Made by a program: the position numbers and the translations under genes
In this document: in pieces, positions 15,749 through 23,314 of the stretch
How the letters are laid out: each line of letters opens with the position of its first letter
Numbering within the stretch: the stretch's first letter is position 1
The notes under the pieces: generated by a model
The model's input: only the letters and a program-made list of their open reading frames with translations
The model's database searches: none
Told to the model about the DNA's origin: nothing
Source: Yinghuangia elevatio
GTDB taxonomy: Bacteria; Actinomycetota; Actinomycetes; Streptomycetales; Streptomycetaceae
NCBI RefSeq assembly: GCF_040649515.1
Contig: NZ_JBEZFP010000093.1
Span: forward strand, 1 to 37,790
DNA length: 37,790 nt
Direction: 5' to 3'

Positions 15749-15778
15749 TTGACGGGCCGTCAGTCGCGTGCCTAACAT
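15749..15778 (+). promoter_or_regulatory. sigma-70-type promoter of the DHA2 exporter operon
   Basis: TTGACG (15749-15754) and TAACAT (15773-15778) are spaced by 18 bp, a good housekeeping-type actinobacterial promoter. The -10 box overlaps the palindromic operator at 15775-15795, so a bound repressor would block initiation. A strong ribosome binding site (AAGGAG, 15798-15803) follows. Confidence 0.7.
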
Positions 15779-15795
15779 TCCGACCGTCGGTATGT
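15775..15795. promoter_or_regulatory. 21-bp palindromic operator
   Basis: The arms ACATTCCGAC and GTCGGTATGT flank a single central base; 18 of 21 positions are symmetric. It overlaps the -10 box and the expected transcription start of the exporter operon. The TetR gene at 18083-18736 is the likely source of the repressor. Confidence 0.7.
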
Positions 15796-15809
15796 AAAAG
15801 GAGACCCGG

Positions 15810-17276
15810 ATGACCACACACACGTCCCCCCACGCGGATCCCCGCCATCCGCCCGGCCGCGAGGGCCGCGGCGGACTGGTCCTGCTTCTCGCCTGCGGCG
15901 GATCCTTCGTCTCGCTGCTCGACGTCACCATCGCCAACCTCGCCGTCCCCGACCTGCAACGGGACTTCGACGACGCCTCGGTGGCGGACCTGACCTGGGT
16001 CATGTCGCTGTACGCCATCGCGTTCGCGGCCCTGCTCGCGCCCGCGGGCCGACTCGCCGACGTCGTCGGGCGCCGCCGCCTGTACCGCGTCGGCATCACG
16101 GTCTTCACGGCCGCCTCCGCGGCCTGCGCGTTCGCGCCCAATCTCGCGACGCTGCTGGCCGCCCGCGCGGTGCAGGGCCTCGGTGCCGCCGCGCTGGTCC
16201 CCGCCTCGCTCGCGATCGTGCTCGCGCAAATCCCGCCCGCGCGCCGGGCGGCGGCCATCGGTGCGTGGTCCGCGTCCGCGTCCCTCGCGGCCGCGCTCGG
16301 CCCCAGTCTCGGCGGGGTGCTCGTCGACCTGTTCGGCTGGCGCTCGGTGTTCCTGATCACCGTGCCGATCGGGCTCGGCCTGATGTTCCTCACCCGCGTA
16401 GCCGGCGACACGCGCAGCGGCGAGCGCACCCCCGATCTGGTCGGCTCCGCGTTCCTGGCGGCCGGGATCGGCACACTCGTCCTCGGCGTCACACAGGGCT
16501 CGGCCTGGGGCTGGGGCGACGCACGGACCATCGGCTGCGTTGCCGGCGGGCTCGTCCTGATCGGCGCATCCGTCGCCCGCGCGGCGCGCCACCCGCGCCC
16601 CGGGATCGAGGTCGGACTCTGGCGCAGTCGGCCGTACGCGTACGCGAATGTCGTGTCGTTCCTCTTCGGCATGCTGCTCTACCCGTGGATGCTGCTCGGC
16701 GTCCTGTACCTGACGCAGATCTGGCAGTACTCCGAGCTCCGCGCCGGGTTCGCGATGACGCACGGCGCGGTCGTCTCCGCGGTCGCCGGGCTGCTGGTCG
16801 GGAAGTACGCCCGGCTGGTCAACCCCCGCATCGCGGTCATCGGCGGCTCGCTGGTGCTCGCGGGGACGGCGTTGTGGATCGGGCTCGCGGTGCCCGAGGA
16901 GCCGGCGTTCGCGGCGTTCTGGCTCCCGTCGGGGATCCTGCTCGGCATCGGCATCGGAGCGGTCAGCACCGGGGTGTCGAGTGCGGGCGCGCTGTCGGTG
17001 CCGCCGGTGAAGTTCGCCGGCGCGACCGGCCTGAACCTGACGGCCCGCCAGGTCGGCGGTGCCCTGGGCATCGCGGTCCTCGCCACCGTCCTCGAGCGCG
17101 AGGCGGGCAACGGCACCGACGGCTTCGCCCAACTCTTCTTCATGATCACCGGGTTGGCGGTGCTGACCGCCATCGCGGGACTCGGACTCGCCGCCCGCCC
17201 GCAGGCCGCCCCGGGGCCGCCGCCGCAGGCTGCCGGCACATCCGTCACATCCGCACGCGAGGAGATTCCGGCATGA
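15810..17276 (+). CDS. DHA2-type MFS drug exporter
   Basis: This 488-residue exporter of the DHA2 (EmrB/QacA) type has about 14 predicted membrane segments. The family motif is seen in SLLDVTIANLAVPDL in helix 1, followed by GRLADVVGRRRLYRVG between helices 2 and 3, and the helix 5 antiporter motif in GPSLGGVLVDLFGWRSVF. It uses the proton gradient to expel drugs or metabolites. AAGGAG at 15798-15803 and a clear promoter support the start. Its stop overlaps the start of the SGNH hydrolase (ATGA), so the two are one operon, controlled by the operator at 15775-15795. The pairing with a hydrolase suggests export or detoxification of an esterified compound, which is inference. Confidence 0.88.
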   Translation: MTTHTSPHADPRHPPGREGRGGLVLLLACGGSFVSLLDVTIANLAVPDLQRDFDDASVADLTWVMSLYAIAFAALLAPAGRLADVVGRRRLYRVGITVFTAASAACAFAPNLATLLAARAVQGLGAAALVPASLAIVLAQIPPARRAAAIGAWSASASLAAALGPSLGGVLVDLFGWRSVFLITVPIGLGLMFLTRVAGDTRSGERTPDLVGSAFLAAGIGTLVLGVTQGSAWGWGDARTIGCVAGGLVLIGASVARAARHPRPGIEVGLWRSRPYAYANVVSFLFGMLLYPWMLLGVLYLTQIWQYSELRAGFAMTHGAVVSAVAGLLVGKYARLVNPRIAVIGGSLVLAGTALWIGLAVPEEPAFAAFWLPSGILLGIGIGAVSTGVSSAGALSVPPVKFAGATGLNLTARQVGGALGIAVLATVLEREAGNGTDGFAQLFFMITGLAVLTAIAGLGLAARPQAAPGPPPQAAGTSVTSAREEIPA

Positions 17277-18001
17277 CCACGCTCCAGAACAACGTCTTCG
17301 ACGCCGACGAGATGCGCGCGGGAGCGACGCGCGCGGTGACGGGCGGCGCGTACCGGCTCACGCCCGATGAGGAGGCGACGCTCCTGCGCGGAGCCCCGTG
17401 GCGCCGCATGGCCGTGATCGGGGACAGCATCGCGGAAGGCATCGGCGAACCCACCGAGGGATTCCCCGATCAGGGGTGGGCCGACTCGGTCGCCGACGCG
17501 CTAGACCGCGCCAACCCGGGCCTTGTCTACCTCAACCTCGGCAAGCGCGATCTGCGCGCCGACGCGATACGGGCCACCCAGCTCGAACCCGCGCTCGCGT
17601 TCGACCCGGACTTGGCCGTCGTGGTCGCCGGGGGCAACGACCTGCTGCGCGGCCGCTTCGACATCGAGCCGGTCGCCGCGCACATCGAGGCGATGGTGTC
17701 GGCCTTCGCCGCGACGGGCGCGGACGTGGTGACGCTGGGGCTGTACGACTGCACCGGGAGCCCGTACATCCCCGACGAGTTCCGCGGTCCGATGGCCGAG
17801 CGCATCCGTGAACTGAACGACCGCACCTGGGAGATCGCCCGCGCCCACGGGGCGGTCCACATCGACTGCACCAACCACCCCGGTTCCAAGGACCCGGCCA
17901 TCTACGGGAGCGACGGACTGCACGGGAATCGCCGCGGACACTCGTTCACGGCGGGTGTCGCACTGCGGGCGATCGGCGCCCGGCTCGGCAACAGGTTGTG
18001 A
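17273..18001 (+). CDS. SGNH/GDSL-family hydrolase (paralog 2)
   Basis: This protein of 242 residues is clearly related to the product of 6093-6836. It shares the run PWRR-AVIGDS, the GEPT segment, and the spacing of later motifs. Block I is GDSIAEG, block III is AGGNDLLRG, and block V is GSDGLHGNRRGH with the catalytic Asp/His. It has no signal peptide. The start overlaps the exporter stop by 4 bp and has GAGGAG upstream. The TetR gene follows. An esterase or deacylase activity on a cytoplasmic small molecule is likely. Compared with paralog 1, the block II region (LNLGKRD) differs, so substrates may differ. Confidence 0.85.
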   Translation: MTTLQNNVFDADEMRAGATRAVTGGAYRLTPDEEATLLRGAPWRRMAVIGDSIAEGIGEPTEGFPDQGWADSVADALDRANPGLVYLNLGKRDLRADAIRATQLEPALAFDPDLAVVVAGGNDLLRGRFDIEPVAAHIEAMVSAFAATGADVVTLGLYDCTGSPYIPDEFRGPMAERIRELNDRTWEIARAHGAVHIDCTNHPGSKDPAIYGSDGLHGNRRGHSFTAGVALRAIGARLGNRL

Positions 18002-18011
18002 GCGCACAACC
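17994..18011. terminator. hairpin at the SGNH stop codon
   Basis: GGTTGTG and CACAACC form a 7-bp perfect stem around AGCG, overlapping the hydrolase stop codon. It could be a terminator for the exporter-hydrolase operon, though no T-run follows. It is also palindromic and 72 bp upstream of the TetR start, so an autoregulatory operator is an alternative. Confidence 0.45.
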
Positions 18012-18082
18012 GATTTGACGGGACTGCCGGGGCCGCCACCGCGGCTCTGGGGTGGAAGGCGGGTGTGGGGTTGAATAGTCCG

Positions 18083-18736
18083 ATGGCCACGACGACGCGC
18101 CCCCGCACCCGCCGGACGCAGCAGGAACGCTCCGGCACCACCACCGCCGAGCTGCTCGCGGCAGCCCGCGCGCTGTTCGCGGCGGACGGGTACGCGGCGA
18201 CTTCGCTGGACGCGGTGTGCGAACGCGCGGGAGTCAGCAAGGGTGCGCTGTACCACCACTTCCGCAACAAGGAAGCTCTGTTCCAGGCGGTCTACGCGGC
18301 GGAGGAGGCCAAGATCGCCGAGGCGGTGGCCACGGCGTACCTGAAGGTCCACAAGCGGGACCGCTGGGATGCGGTGTTCGAGGGCTGCAAGGCGTACCTC
18401 GTGATGTGCCTCGATCCGGGGGTGCAGCGCATCACCCTCCGGGACGCGCCGGGCGCGCTCGGCGTCGAGGCGGTCGACGAGGTCACCGAGCTGTGCGTCA
18501 GGCAGATGCGGACCGGTGTCTCGCGGGCCATCGACGCCGGACGGATCGCGCCCAGGCCGGTGGAACCCCTCGCCCGCATGCTGTTCGGCGGGCTGAGCGA
18601 GGCGGCCCGTACGATCGCCCGCGCCGAGGACCCCAAGCGGGCGCAGCGTGAGGCGCTGGCCGAACTGCGCAGGATCTTCGACGCGCTTGCCGAGGAGCCG
18701 AACGGGCCGGGGGACGGACGCACGGACGGGGCATAG
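18083..18736 (+). CDS. TetR/AcrR-family transcriptional regulator (2)
   Basis: This 217-residue repressor has the canonical TetR helix-turn-helix: TTTAELLAAARALFAADGY, then TSLDAVCERAGVSKGALYHHF and NKEALFQAVY. The C-terminal region (MCLDPGVQRITLRDAPGALG) resembles a common actinobacterial TetR ligand-binding group. The ATG at 18083 fits family N-termini; GTG 18065 is an alternative with no better ribosome binding site. It sits downstream of the exporter/SGNH operon on the same strand and is the prime candidate for binding the palindrome at 15775-15795. Confidence 0.88.
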   Translation: MATTTRPRTRRTQQERSGTTTAELLAAARALFAADGYAATSLDAVCERAGVSKGALYHHFRNKEALFQAVYAAEEAKIAEAVATAYLKVHKRDRWDAVFEGCKAYLVMCLDPGVQRITLRDAPGALGVEAVDEVTELCVRQMRTGVSRAIDAGRIAPRPVEPLARMLFGGLSEAARTIARAEDPKRAQREALAELRRIFDALAEEPNGPGDGRTDGA

Positions 18737-18949
18737 GCGGTCGCGGAGCGGCGGTCGCGGAACCAAGCGCGGCGGAAGACCGGGGCGGGTGCGGTACGCC
18801 GCGTCGTCGCGCGTCGCCGTGGCCGCCGGCGCGCAGCGGCCCTGTCGGTTGCACCGCAGGACGGCGGCCAGGTAGACACAGGGGGTCAAGTGTCGACCGT
18901 CGCGTCCGCCCTGGCGGAGCGCGCACCCGTTCAAGAGGGACACCAACGC

Positions 18950-19723
18950 ATGGCGATGTTCCGCCGCAACCGGCCTGCCGCCGGTCAGCAGCCCGGCCCC
19001 TACGGTCAGCCCGCCGCCGGGCAACCGATGCCGGGCGGGCCGGGTGCTCCCGGCGGAAGTCAGGGCGGGGTCCAGGGCGGGGCACCCGACTACCGGCAGA
19101 TGCTGACGGGAGCCCCCGTCGAGCGCATCCGCCAGGACCTGCGGCTGAGCGTCACCCGGGTCGGGCCGCACCTCGCGCCGCCGGCCATCGCCTGGCCCCT
19201 GACCGACGAACTCGCGGCCATCGCGTGCGTCAAGCTGCCCGACGGTGCCATTGCCCCCGCCGAGGTGCCGATGGCACAGGCGTGGGGGATGGAATCCGAG
19301 GACGTATGGCTCCAGTCGGCGACCAACCTGCGGGCCGAGCACTTCTCGCGCAGCGAGTTCGACACCGCCTCCGGCGTTCCGATGACGATGTTCACCGGAC
19401 AGGCGTGGCCCGGGTCCGCACAGCTGACCCGGCTGGGTGAAGCGCTCGGCGAGGACCTGCCGGCCGGCGCGCTCGTCACCCTGCCCGACGACAACACGCT
19501 GCTGGCGATTCCGATCCACAACCCCCGGGTGATCGACATGGTCGGGCACATGTTCGGGACCGGACACGAACTGACGCGCGGGCAGCACCCGATGAGCGTT
19601 CGGCCGCTGTGGTGGCACGACGGCGTGATCGAACCCCTCGACGTGCAGTGGCACGGCCAGGTCGGACAGGTGTCGGGCTCGCCGCGGTTCGGCCAGGTGA
19701 TGGCGGCGGTGCCGCAGCGCTGA
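18950..19723 (+). CDS. conserved hypothetical protein, DUF1444-like
   Basis: This protein of 257 residues starts with a Pro/Gly/Gln-rich tail (about residues 8-45). A compact soluble domain follows, with segments SATNLRAEHF, LVTLPDDNTLLAIPIHNPRV and MVGHMFGTGHELT. The pattern resembles DUF1444 (YtpQ) proteins, whose function is unknown, but this match is from memory of the family and is only moderately secure. The ATG at 18950 has AAGAGGGA upstream; GTG 18890 with GGGGG upstream would add 20 residues. It is convergent with the sigma factor gene, 34 bp away. No signal peptide or membrane segment is seen. Confidence 0.6.
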   Translation: MAMFRRNRPAAGQQPGPYGQPAAGQPMPGGPGAPGGSQGGVQGGAPDYRQMLTGAPVERIRQDLRLSVTRVGPHLAPPAIAWPLTDELAAIACVKLPDGAIAPAEVPMAQAWGMESEDVWLQSATNLRAEHFSRSEFDTASGVPMTMFTGQAWPGSAQLTRLGEALGEDLPAGALVTLPDDNTLLAIPIHNPRVIDMVGHMFGTGHELTRGQHPMSVRPLWWHDGVIEPLDVQWHGQVGQVSGSPRFGQVMAAVPQR

Positions 19724-19757
19724 ACGGTCCGTTCGGGGCCGGCCGTACGGTCGCGGT

Positions 19758-21092
19758 TCAGTCGCCCGGGGGCGGCGACTGCGCGAGACGACGAGCGCGC
19801 CGGGTCAGGTAGGTGCGTTCGGGGGCGCTGGCGGTGAGCTTCGCCGCCTCCTCGTACGCCGCTCGCGCGGCGTCCCGGTGGCCGGTCTCCTCCAACAGGT
19901 GCGCCCGGACGGCGGCGACGCGGTGGTGTCCGCGGAGCGCGGTGTCCGCCAATTGATCGAGGACATCGAGGCCGGTTTGCGCACCGTGCACGCGAGCGAC
20001 GGCGACGACTCGGTTGAGGGCCACCATCGGGCCGGGGGCCACCTGTTCGAGCAGGTCGTACAGCGCGAGGATCTGCGGCCAGTCGGTCGCGCCGTCGGAC
20101 GGTGCCTCGTCGTGCACGGCGGCGATGGCCGCCTGCAGCTGGTACGGCCCGACCTCGCCCGCGCCCAGTGCCTCCCCGACCAGGGCGACGCCTTCGGTGA
20201 CGAAGTCCGCGTTCCAGACCGACCGGTCCTGCTCGGCGAGCGGTACCAGTTCGCCGTCCGGCCCGGTGCGAGCAGCGCGCCGGGCATCGGTGAGCAGCAT
20301 CAGCGCCAGCAGGCCCGCGGTCTCGGCGTCGTCGGGCAGCAGGCGGCGCACCTCGCGGGTGAGCCGGACGGCCTCGGCGGTCAGGTCGGTGCGTACCAGG
20401 TCGGGACCGGAGGACGCGGTGTAGCCCTCGTTGAAGACGAGGTAGAGGACGTGCTGCACCACGCGCGTACGTTCGTCGCGCTCCGACCGCGGCGGCATCT
20501 CGAAGCGGGCGCCGGCCTTCTTCACGGTCTGCTTCGCGCGGCTGATGCGCTGCGCCATCGTCGCTTCCGGTACCAGGAACGCCCGCGCGATCTCGGCCGT
20601 GGTGAGACCGCCGACCGCGCGCAGGGTCAGGGCCGCCTGGGACGGTGCGGACAGGGCGGGGTGGCAGCACAGGTAGAGCAGCGTCAAGGTGTCGTCGTGC
20701 TCGGCGGGTTGCTCCGCGTCCGCGGGTGCGGCGTGCCACGCGCCGGTCGGGATCAGGGCGAACGCCGTCTCCTCGCGGCGTGCCCGGGACTCCTCGCTGC
20801 GCAGCCGGTCGGTCAGCCGCCGCGACGCGACGGTGACGAGCCAGCCGCGGGGGTTGTCCGGTACGCCGTCGGCGGGCCACTGCCGCGTCGCCGCGAGCAG
20901 TGCTTCTTGGACGGCGTCCTCGGCCAGGTCGAAGTGGCCGTAACGGCGTACCAGGGCACCCAGGACTTGGGGGGCCAGTTGCCGGAGGAGTGATTCGTGG
21001 TCGGGGGAGAGGGCAGGGGTGACGAGTTCGTCGTCAGGGTTGCCTGTGCTGCGGGCGTTGTCCGCATCGTCGGGGTTATTCGGGGCGTCCAC
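19758..21092 (-). CDS. ECF42-type RNA polymerase sigma factor
   Basis: This is a sigma factor of about 444 residues, with a long C-terminal extension. Region 2 is visible in ALVRRYGHFDLAEDAVQEALLAA and NPRGWLVTVASRRLTDRLR; region 4 in TLRAVGGLTTAEIARAFLVPEATMAQRISRAKQTV. The roughly 200-residue C-terminal part (VLYLVFNEGYTASSG, then ALNRVVAVARVHG) is the TPR-like domain characteristic of the ECF42 group, which replaces an anti-sigma factor. These usually lie beside a DGPF/YCII-domain gene; none is in this window. No ribosome binding site marks the start: GTG codons at 21092, 21095, 21110 and 21113 are all possible, and the frame runs to 21215. Confidence 0.82.
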   Translation of the reverse strand: MDAPNNPDDADNARSTGNPDDELVTPALSPDHESLLRQLAPQVLGALVRRYGHFDLAEDAVQEALLAATRQWPADGVPDNPRGWLVTVASRRLTDRLRSEESRARREETAFALIPTGAWHAAPADAEQPAEHDDTLTLLYLCCHPALSAPSQAALTLRAVGGLTTAEIARAFLVPEATMAQRISRAKQTVKKAGARFEMPPRSERDERTRVVQHVLYLVFNEGYTASSGPDLVRTDLTAEAVRLTREVRRLLPDDAETAGLLALMLLTDARRAARTGPDGELVPLAEQDRSVWNADFVTEGVALVGEALGAGEVGPYQLQAAIAAVHDEAPSDGATDWPQILALYDLLEQVAPGPMVALNRVVAVARVHGAQTGLDVLDQLADTALRGHHRVAAVRAHLLEETGHRDAARAAYEEAAKLTASAPERTYLTRRARRLAQSPPPGD

Positions 21093-21193
21093 CACACGAT
21101 CATCGTGCACCACGGGTGTGCGCGGGGATGGGGAAAGGCGTCGCGGTCGTGTGCTGTGGTGCGGAGATCGGCGTTCCGGCCGGAGGTAAGGCG

Positions 21194-21233
21194 CCGTCCG
21201 GCGCACGTGGCCCACCCCCCGTGCGCCGGACGG
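21194..21233. terminator. 14-bp stem hairpin terminator
   Basis: CCGTCCGGCGCACG (21194-21207) and CGTGCGCCGGACGG (21220-21233) pair perfectly over 14 bp around a 12-nt loop. It lies just after the stop of the permease gene, at the end of the leftward ABC operon and before the sigma factor gene. No T-run follows, which is common in high-GC actinobacteria. Confidence 0.75.
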
Positions 21234-21245
21234 GCGATCGGGGGG

Positions 21246-22496
21246 TCAGGACGTCGCCAACGCCTCTGTGGGGGTGAGCCTTGCGGCCCGGGATGCCGGG
21301 TAGAGGCCTGCGATTGCGCCCACTGCCGCGGATGCGGCCACCGCGCCGGCGAGGGCGATGAGGGGGATCTCGAAGGGCCAGTCCTTGACGGCGGCGTAGC
21401 CGTACGTCGCCGCGCCTCCGAGCAGGGCGCCCGCCACGCCGCCCAGGCCGGCCAGGGTTACCGCCTCGGTCAGGAACTGGGTGCGGATCTGGCCCCGGTG
21501 CGCGCCCAGGGCGCGGCGTAGGCCGATCTCCTGGCGGCGTTCGAGTACGGCGATGACCATGGTGTTGGCCACGCCCACGCCGCCGACCAGGAGTGCCACG
21601 GCGCCGAGGCCCAGCAGCAGTGCGTTGAAGGTGTCCTTCGCGGCGAGTTGCGCGGCGAGCGCGTCCGACGGGCGCGAGACCTTGACCTCGTTGGGGTTCT
21701 TCGGGTTCACGGTCGGCGCCAGCACGTCGCGGACCGACTCGACGGCCGACTCCGCGGTGCGGGTGTAGACGGTCGTCGGGCTGCCGTCGAAGCCCAGGTA
21801 CTCGGTCGCGGCGTGCCAGCCGACCAGTGCCGAGGTGTCCAGTTCCGGTGCGAGCGGCACGGGTTCGAGCAGTCCGATGACGGTGAACCACTGGCCGCCG
21901 AGCCACACTTGGCCGCCGGGTGCGTCGATGCCGAGGCGCTCCGCGGCCTTGGAGCCGAGGACGACCGTGGGGTAGCGCTCGGTCGCCGGGTCCAGGAAGC
22001 GTCCCGCACGCAGCTTCGCGCCGATGGTGTCGAGCAGGTCCAGACGGGCGGCCTGGACCTCGATGCCTCCGGTGATGCCTTCGCCGATGCGGTCGTTGCG
22101 GCGTACGGTTCCCCGGGTCTTGCCGGTCGCGGTCGCCGACTCCACGGGGCCGATGCGCTCCACCATGGCGTCCGCGTCGGACGGCAGCGGACTCTGGTCG
22201 CCGGTGAAGCTCGTACCGGGCCCGACGGTCAGAAGGTTGGTGCCGAGCTTGGCGATCTGCTCGTTGAGGCGTGCCTCGCTCGACGTGCCGATGCCGACGA
22301 CCGCGACCATCGCGGCGACGCCGATGGCGATGCCGAGCGCGGACAGCACCGCGCGCAGCTTGCGCCCGCGCAGCCCGGACAGGCCGACCGCGATGACGTC
22401 GCGCGGCCGCAGGCGGGCCGGCGTCGGCAGTTTCTCGCGTGCGGTGGTTGCGGTGGGCGGCGGGGGAGTGGGGCGGGGTTTCGTACGCAGGTTCAT
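21246..22496 (-). CDS. MacB/FtsX-type ABC transporter permease
   Basis: This 416-residue permease has an N-terminal transmembrane helix (VLSALGIAIGVAAMVAVVGI) after a cytoplasmic LRPRDVIAVGLSGLRGRKLRA segment. An extracytoplasmic core of about 220 residues follows, then three C-terminal helices in the FtsX pattern with GLGAVALLVGGVGVANTMVI and the ERRQEIGLRRALGAHRGQI loop. This topology defines the MacB/LolCDE mechanotransmission family, which drives extracytoplasmic work rather than passing substrate through a channel. Its ATG overlaps the stop of the ATPase gene by 4 bp. It is the last gene of the operon and is followed by a hairpin terminator. Confidence 0.88.
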   Translation of the reverse strand: MNLRTKPRPTPPPPTATTAREKLPTPARLRPRDVIAVGLSGLRGRKLRAVLSALGIAIGVAAMVAVVGIGTSSEARLNEQIAKLGTNLLTVGPGTSFTGDQSPLPSDADAMVERIGPVESATATGKTRGTVRRNDRIGEGITGGIEVQAARLDLLDTIGAKLRAGRFLDPATERYPTVVLGSKAAERLGIDAPGGQVWLGGQWFTVIGLLEPVPLAPELDTSALVGWHAATEYLGFDGSPTTVYTRTAESAVESVRDVLAPTVNPKNPNEVKVSRPSDALAAQLAAKDTFNALLLGLGAVALLVGGVGVANTMVIAVLERRQEIGLRRALGAHRGQIRTQFLTEAVTLAGLGGVAGALLGGAATYGYAAVKDWPFEIPLIALAGAVAASAAVGAIAGLYPASRAARLTPTEALATS

Positions 22497-23314
22497 GCGG
22501 CCGTCCCCGCCATGCTGTCGTGCCGGATCCGCCCGTCCAGGATGCTCACCCGGCGTGGCAGCGACCCGGCCAGCTGCGGGTCGTGGGTGATCACCGCGAT
22601 GGTCGTGCCCTGCGCGTTCAGGTCGCGCAGCAGTTGCACGACGGCCGCGCCGGAGGCCGAGTCGAGAGCGCCCGTGGGCTCGTCCGCGAGGACGATGCGC
22701 GGCCGCGACACGACGGCGCGCGCGATGGCCGTACGCTGCCGCTCGCCGCCGGACAGTTCGTGCGGCCGGTGGTCGAGGCGCTTCCCGAGGCCGACGCGTT
22801 CGAGGGCCTCCGCCGCGCGGTCGCGCCGCCGGGAGTGGCCGATGCCGTGGTACAGCAGGCCGTTCGCGACGTTGTCCAGCGCGGTCAGGTGGGGCGAGAG
22901 GAAGAACTGCTGGAACACGAAGCCGATCCAGCGCGCCCGCACGGCCGACAGACGTCGGTCCGACAGCGCCGCGACGTCGTGGCCCAGCACCTCGACGTGT
23001 CCCGAGGACGGCCGGTCGAGCGTGCCCATCAGGTTGAGCAGCGTCGACTTGCCGGAGCCGGACGGCCCGACGATCGCCACGAGTTCGCCCTCGCGGATGG
23101 TGAGCGAGGCCCGGTCGAGTGCGGTGAGGCCCCCGGGGTACGTCTTCGATGCGTGGTGCAGTGCGATCACGTCGGCCCCGCGGTCGTCGGCCCTGCGGTC
23201 GTCTGCCGGGGGTGTCGGCCCGGGCACGGCGGGCCCGCCCTGGGGGAACCACGCCTCGAGCGCCCCGCCGTCCGGGTGGTGCGGCGGTACGCCGGAGGCA
23301 CTGCCGTGCGTCAT
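22493..23314 (-). CDS. MacB/LolD-type ABC transporter ATPase
   Basis: This ATPase of 273 residues powers the adjacent permease. Walker A is GPSGSGKST, the Q-loop region is VFQQFFLSPHLTALDNV, the signature is ELSGGERQRTAIARA, and Walker B with D-loop is IVLADEPTGALD, followed by the switch His in VITHDPQLA. All catalytic motifs are intact. An extra Pro/Asp-rich N-terminal tail of about 45 residues precedes the ABC domain, which is longer than usual. The start overlaps the adaptor stop by 4 bp and the stop overlaps the permease start by 4 bp, so all three are strictly coupled. Confidence 0.92.
   Translation of the reverse strand: MTHGSASGVPPHHPDGGALEAWFPQGGPAVPGPTPPADDRRADDRGADVIALHHASKTYPGGLTALDRASLTIREGELVAIVGPSGSGKSTLLNLMGTLDRPSSGHVEVLGHDVAALSDRRLSAVRARWIGFVFQQFFLSPHLTALDNVANGLLYHGIGHSRRRDRAAEALERVGLGKRLDHRPHELSGGERQRTAIARAVVSRPRIVLADEPTGALDSASGAAVVQLLRDLNAQGTTIAVITHDPQLAGSLPRRVSILDGRIRHDSMAGTAA

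Noticed and set aside
15034..15775. Open frames of 100-170 residues in the gene-free region
   Set aside because: They are Arg/Pro/Gly-rich, lack good starts and show no protein-like pattern; they overlap G/C-tracts and repeats.
12911..18736. A secondary metabolite gene cluster
   Set aside because: No core synthase (PKS, NRPS, terpene, RiPP) is present; the hydrolases, exporters and regulators alone do not support it.
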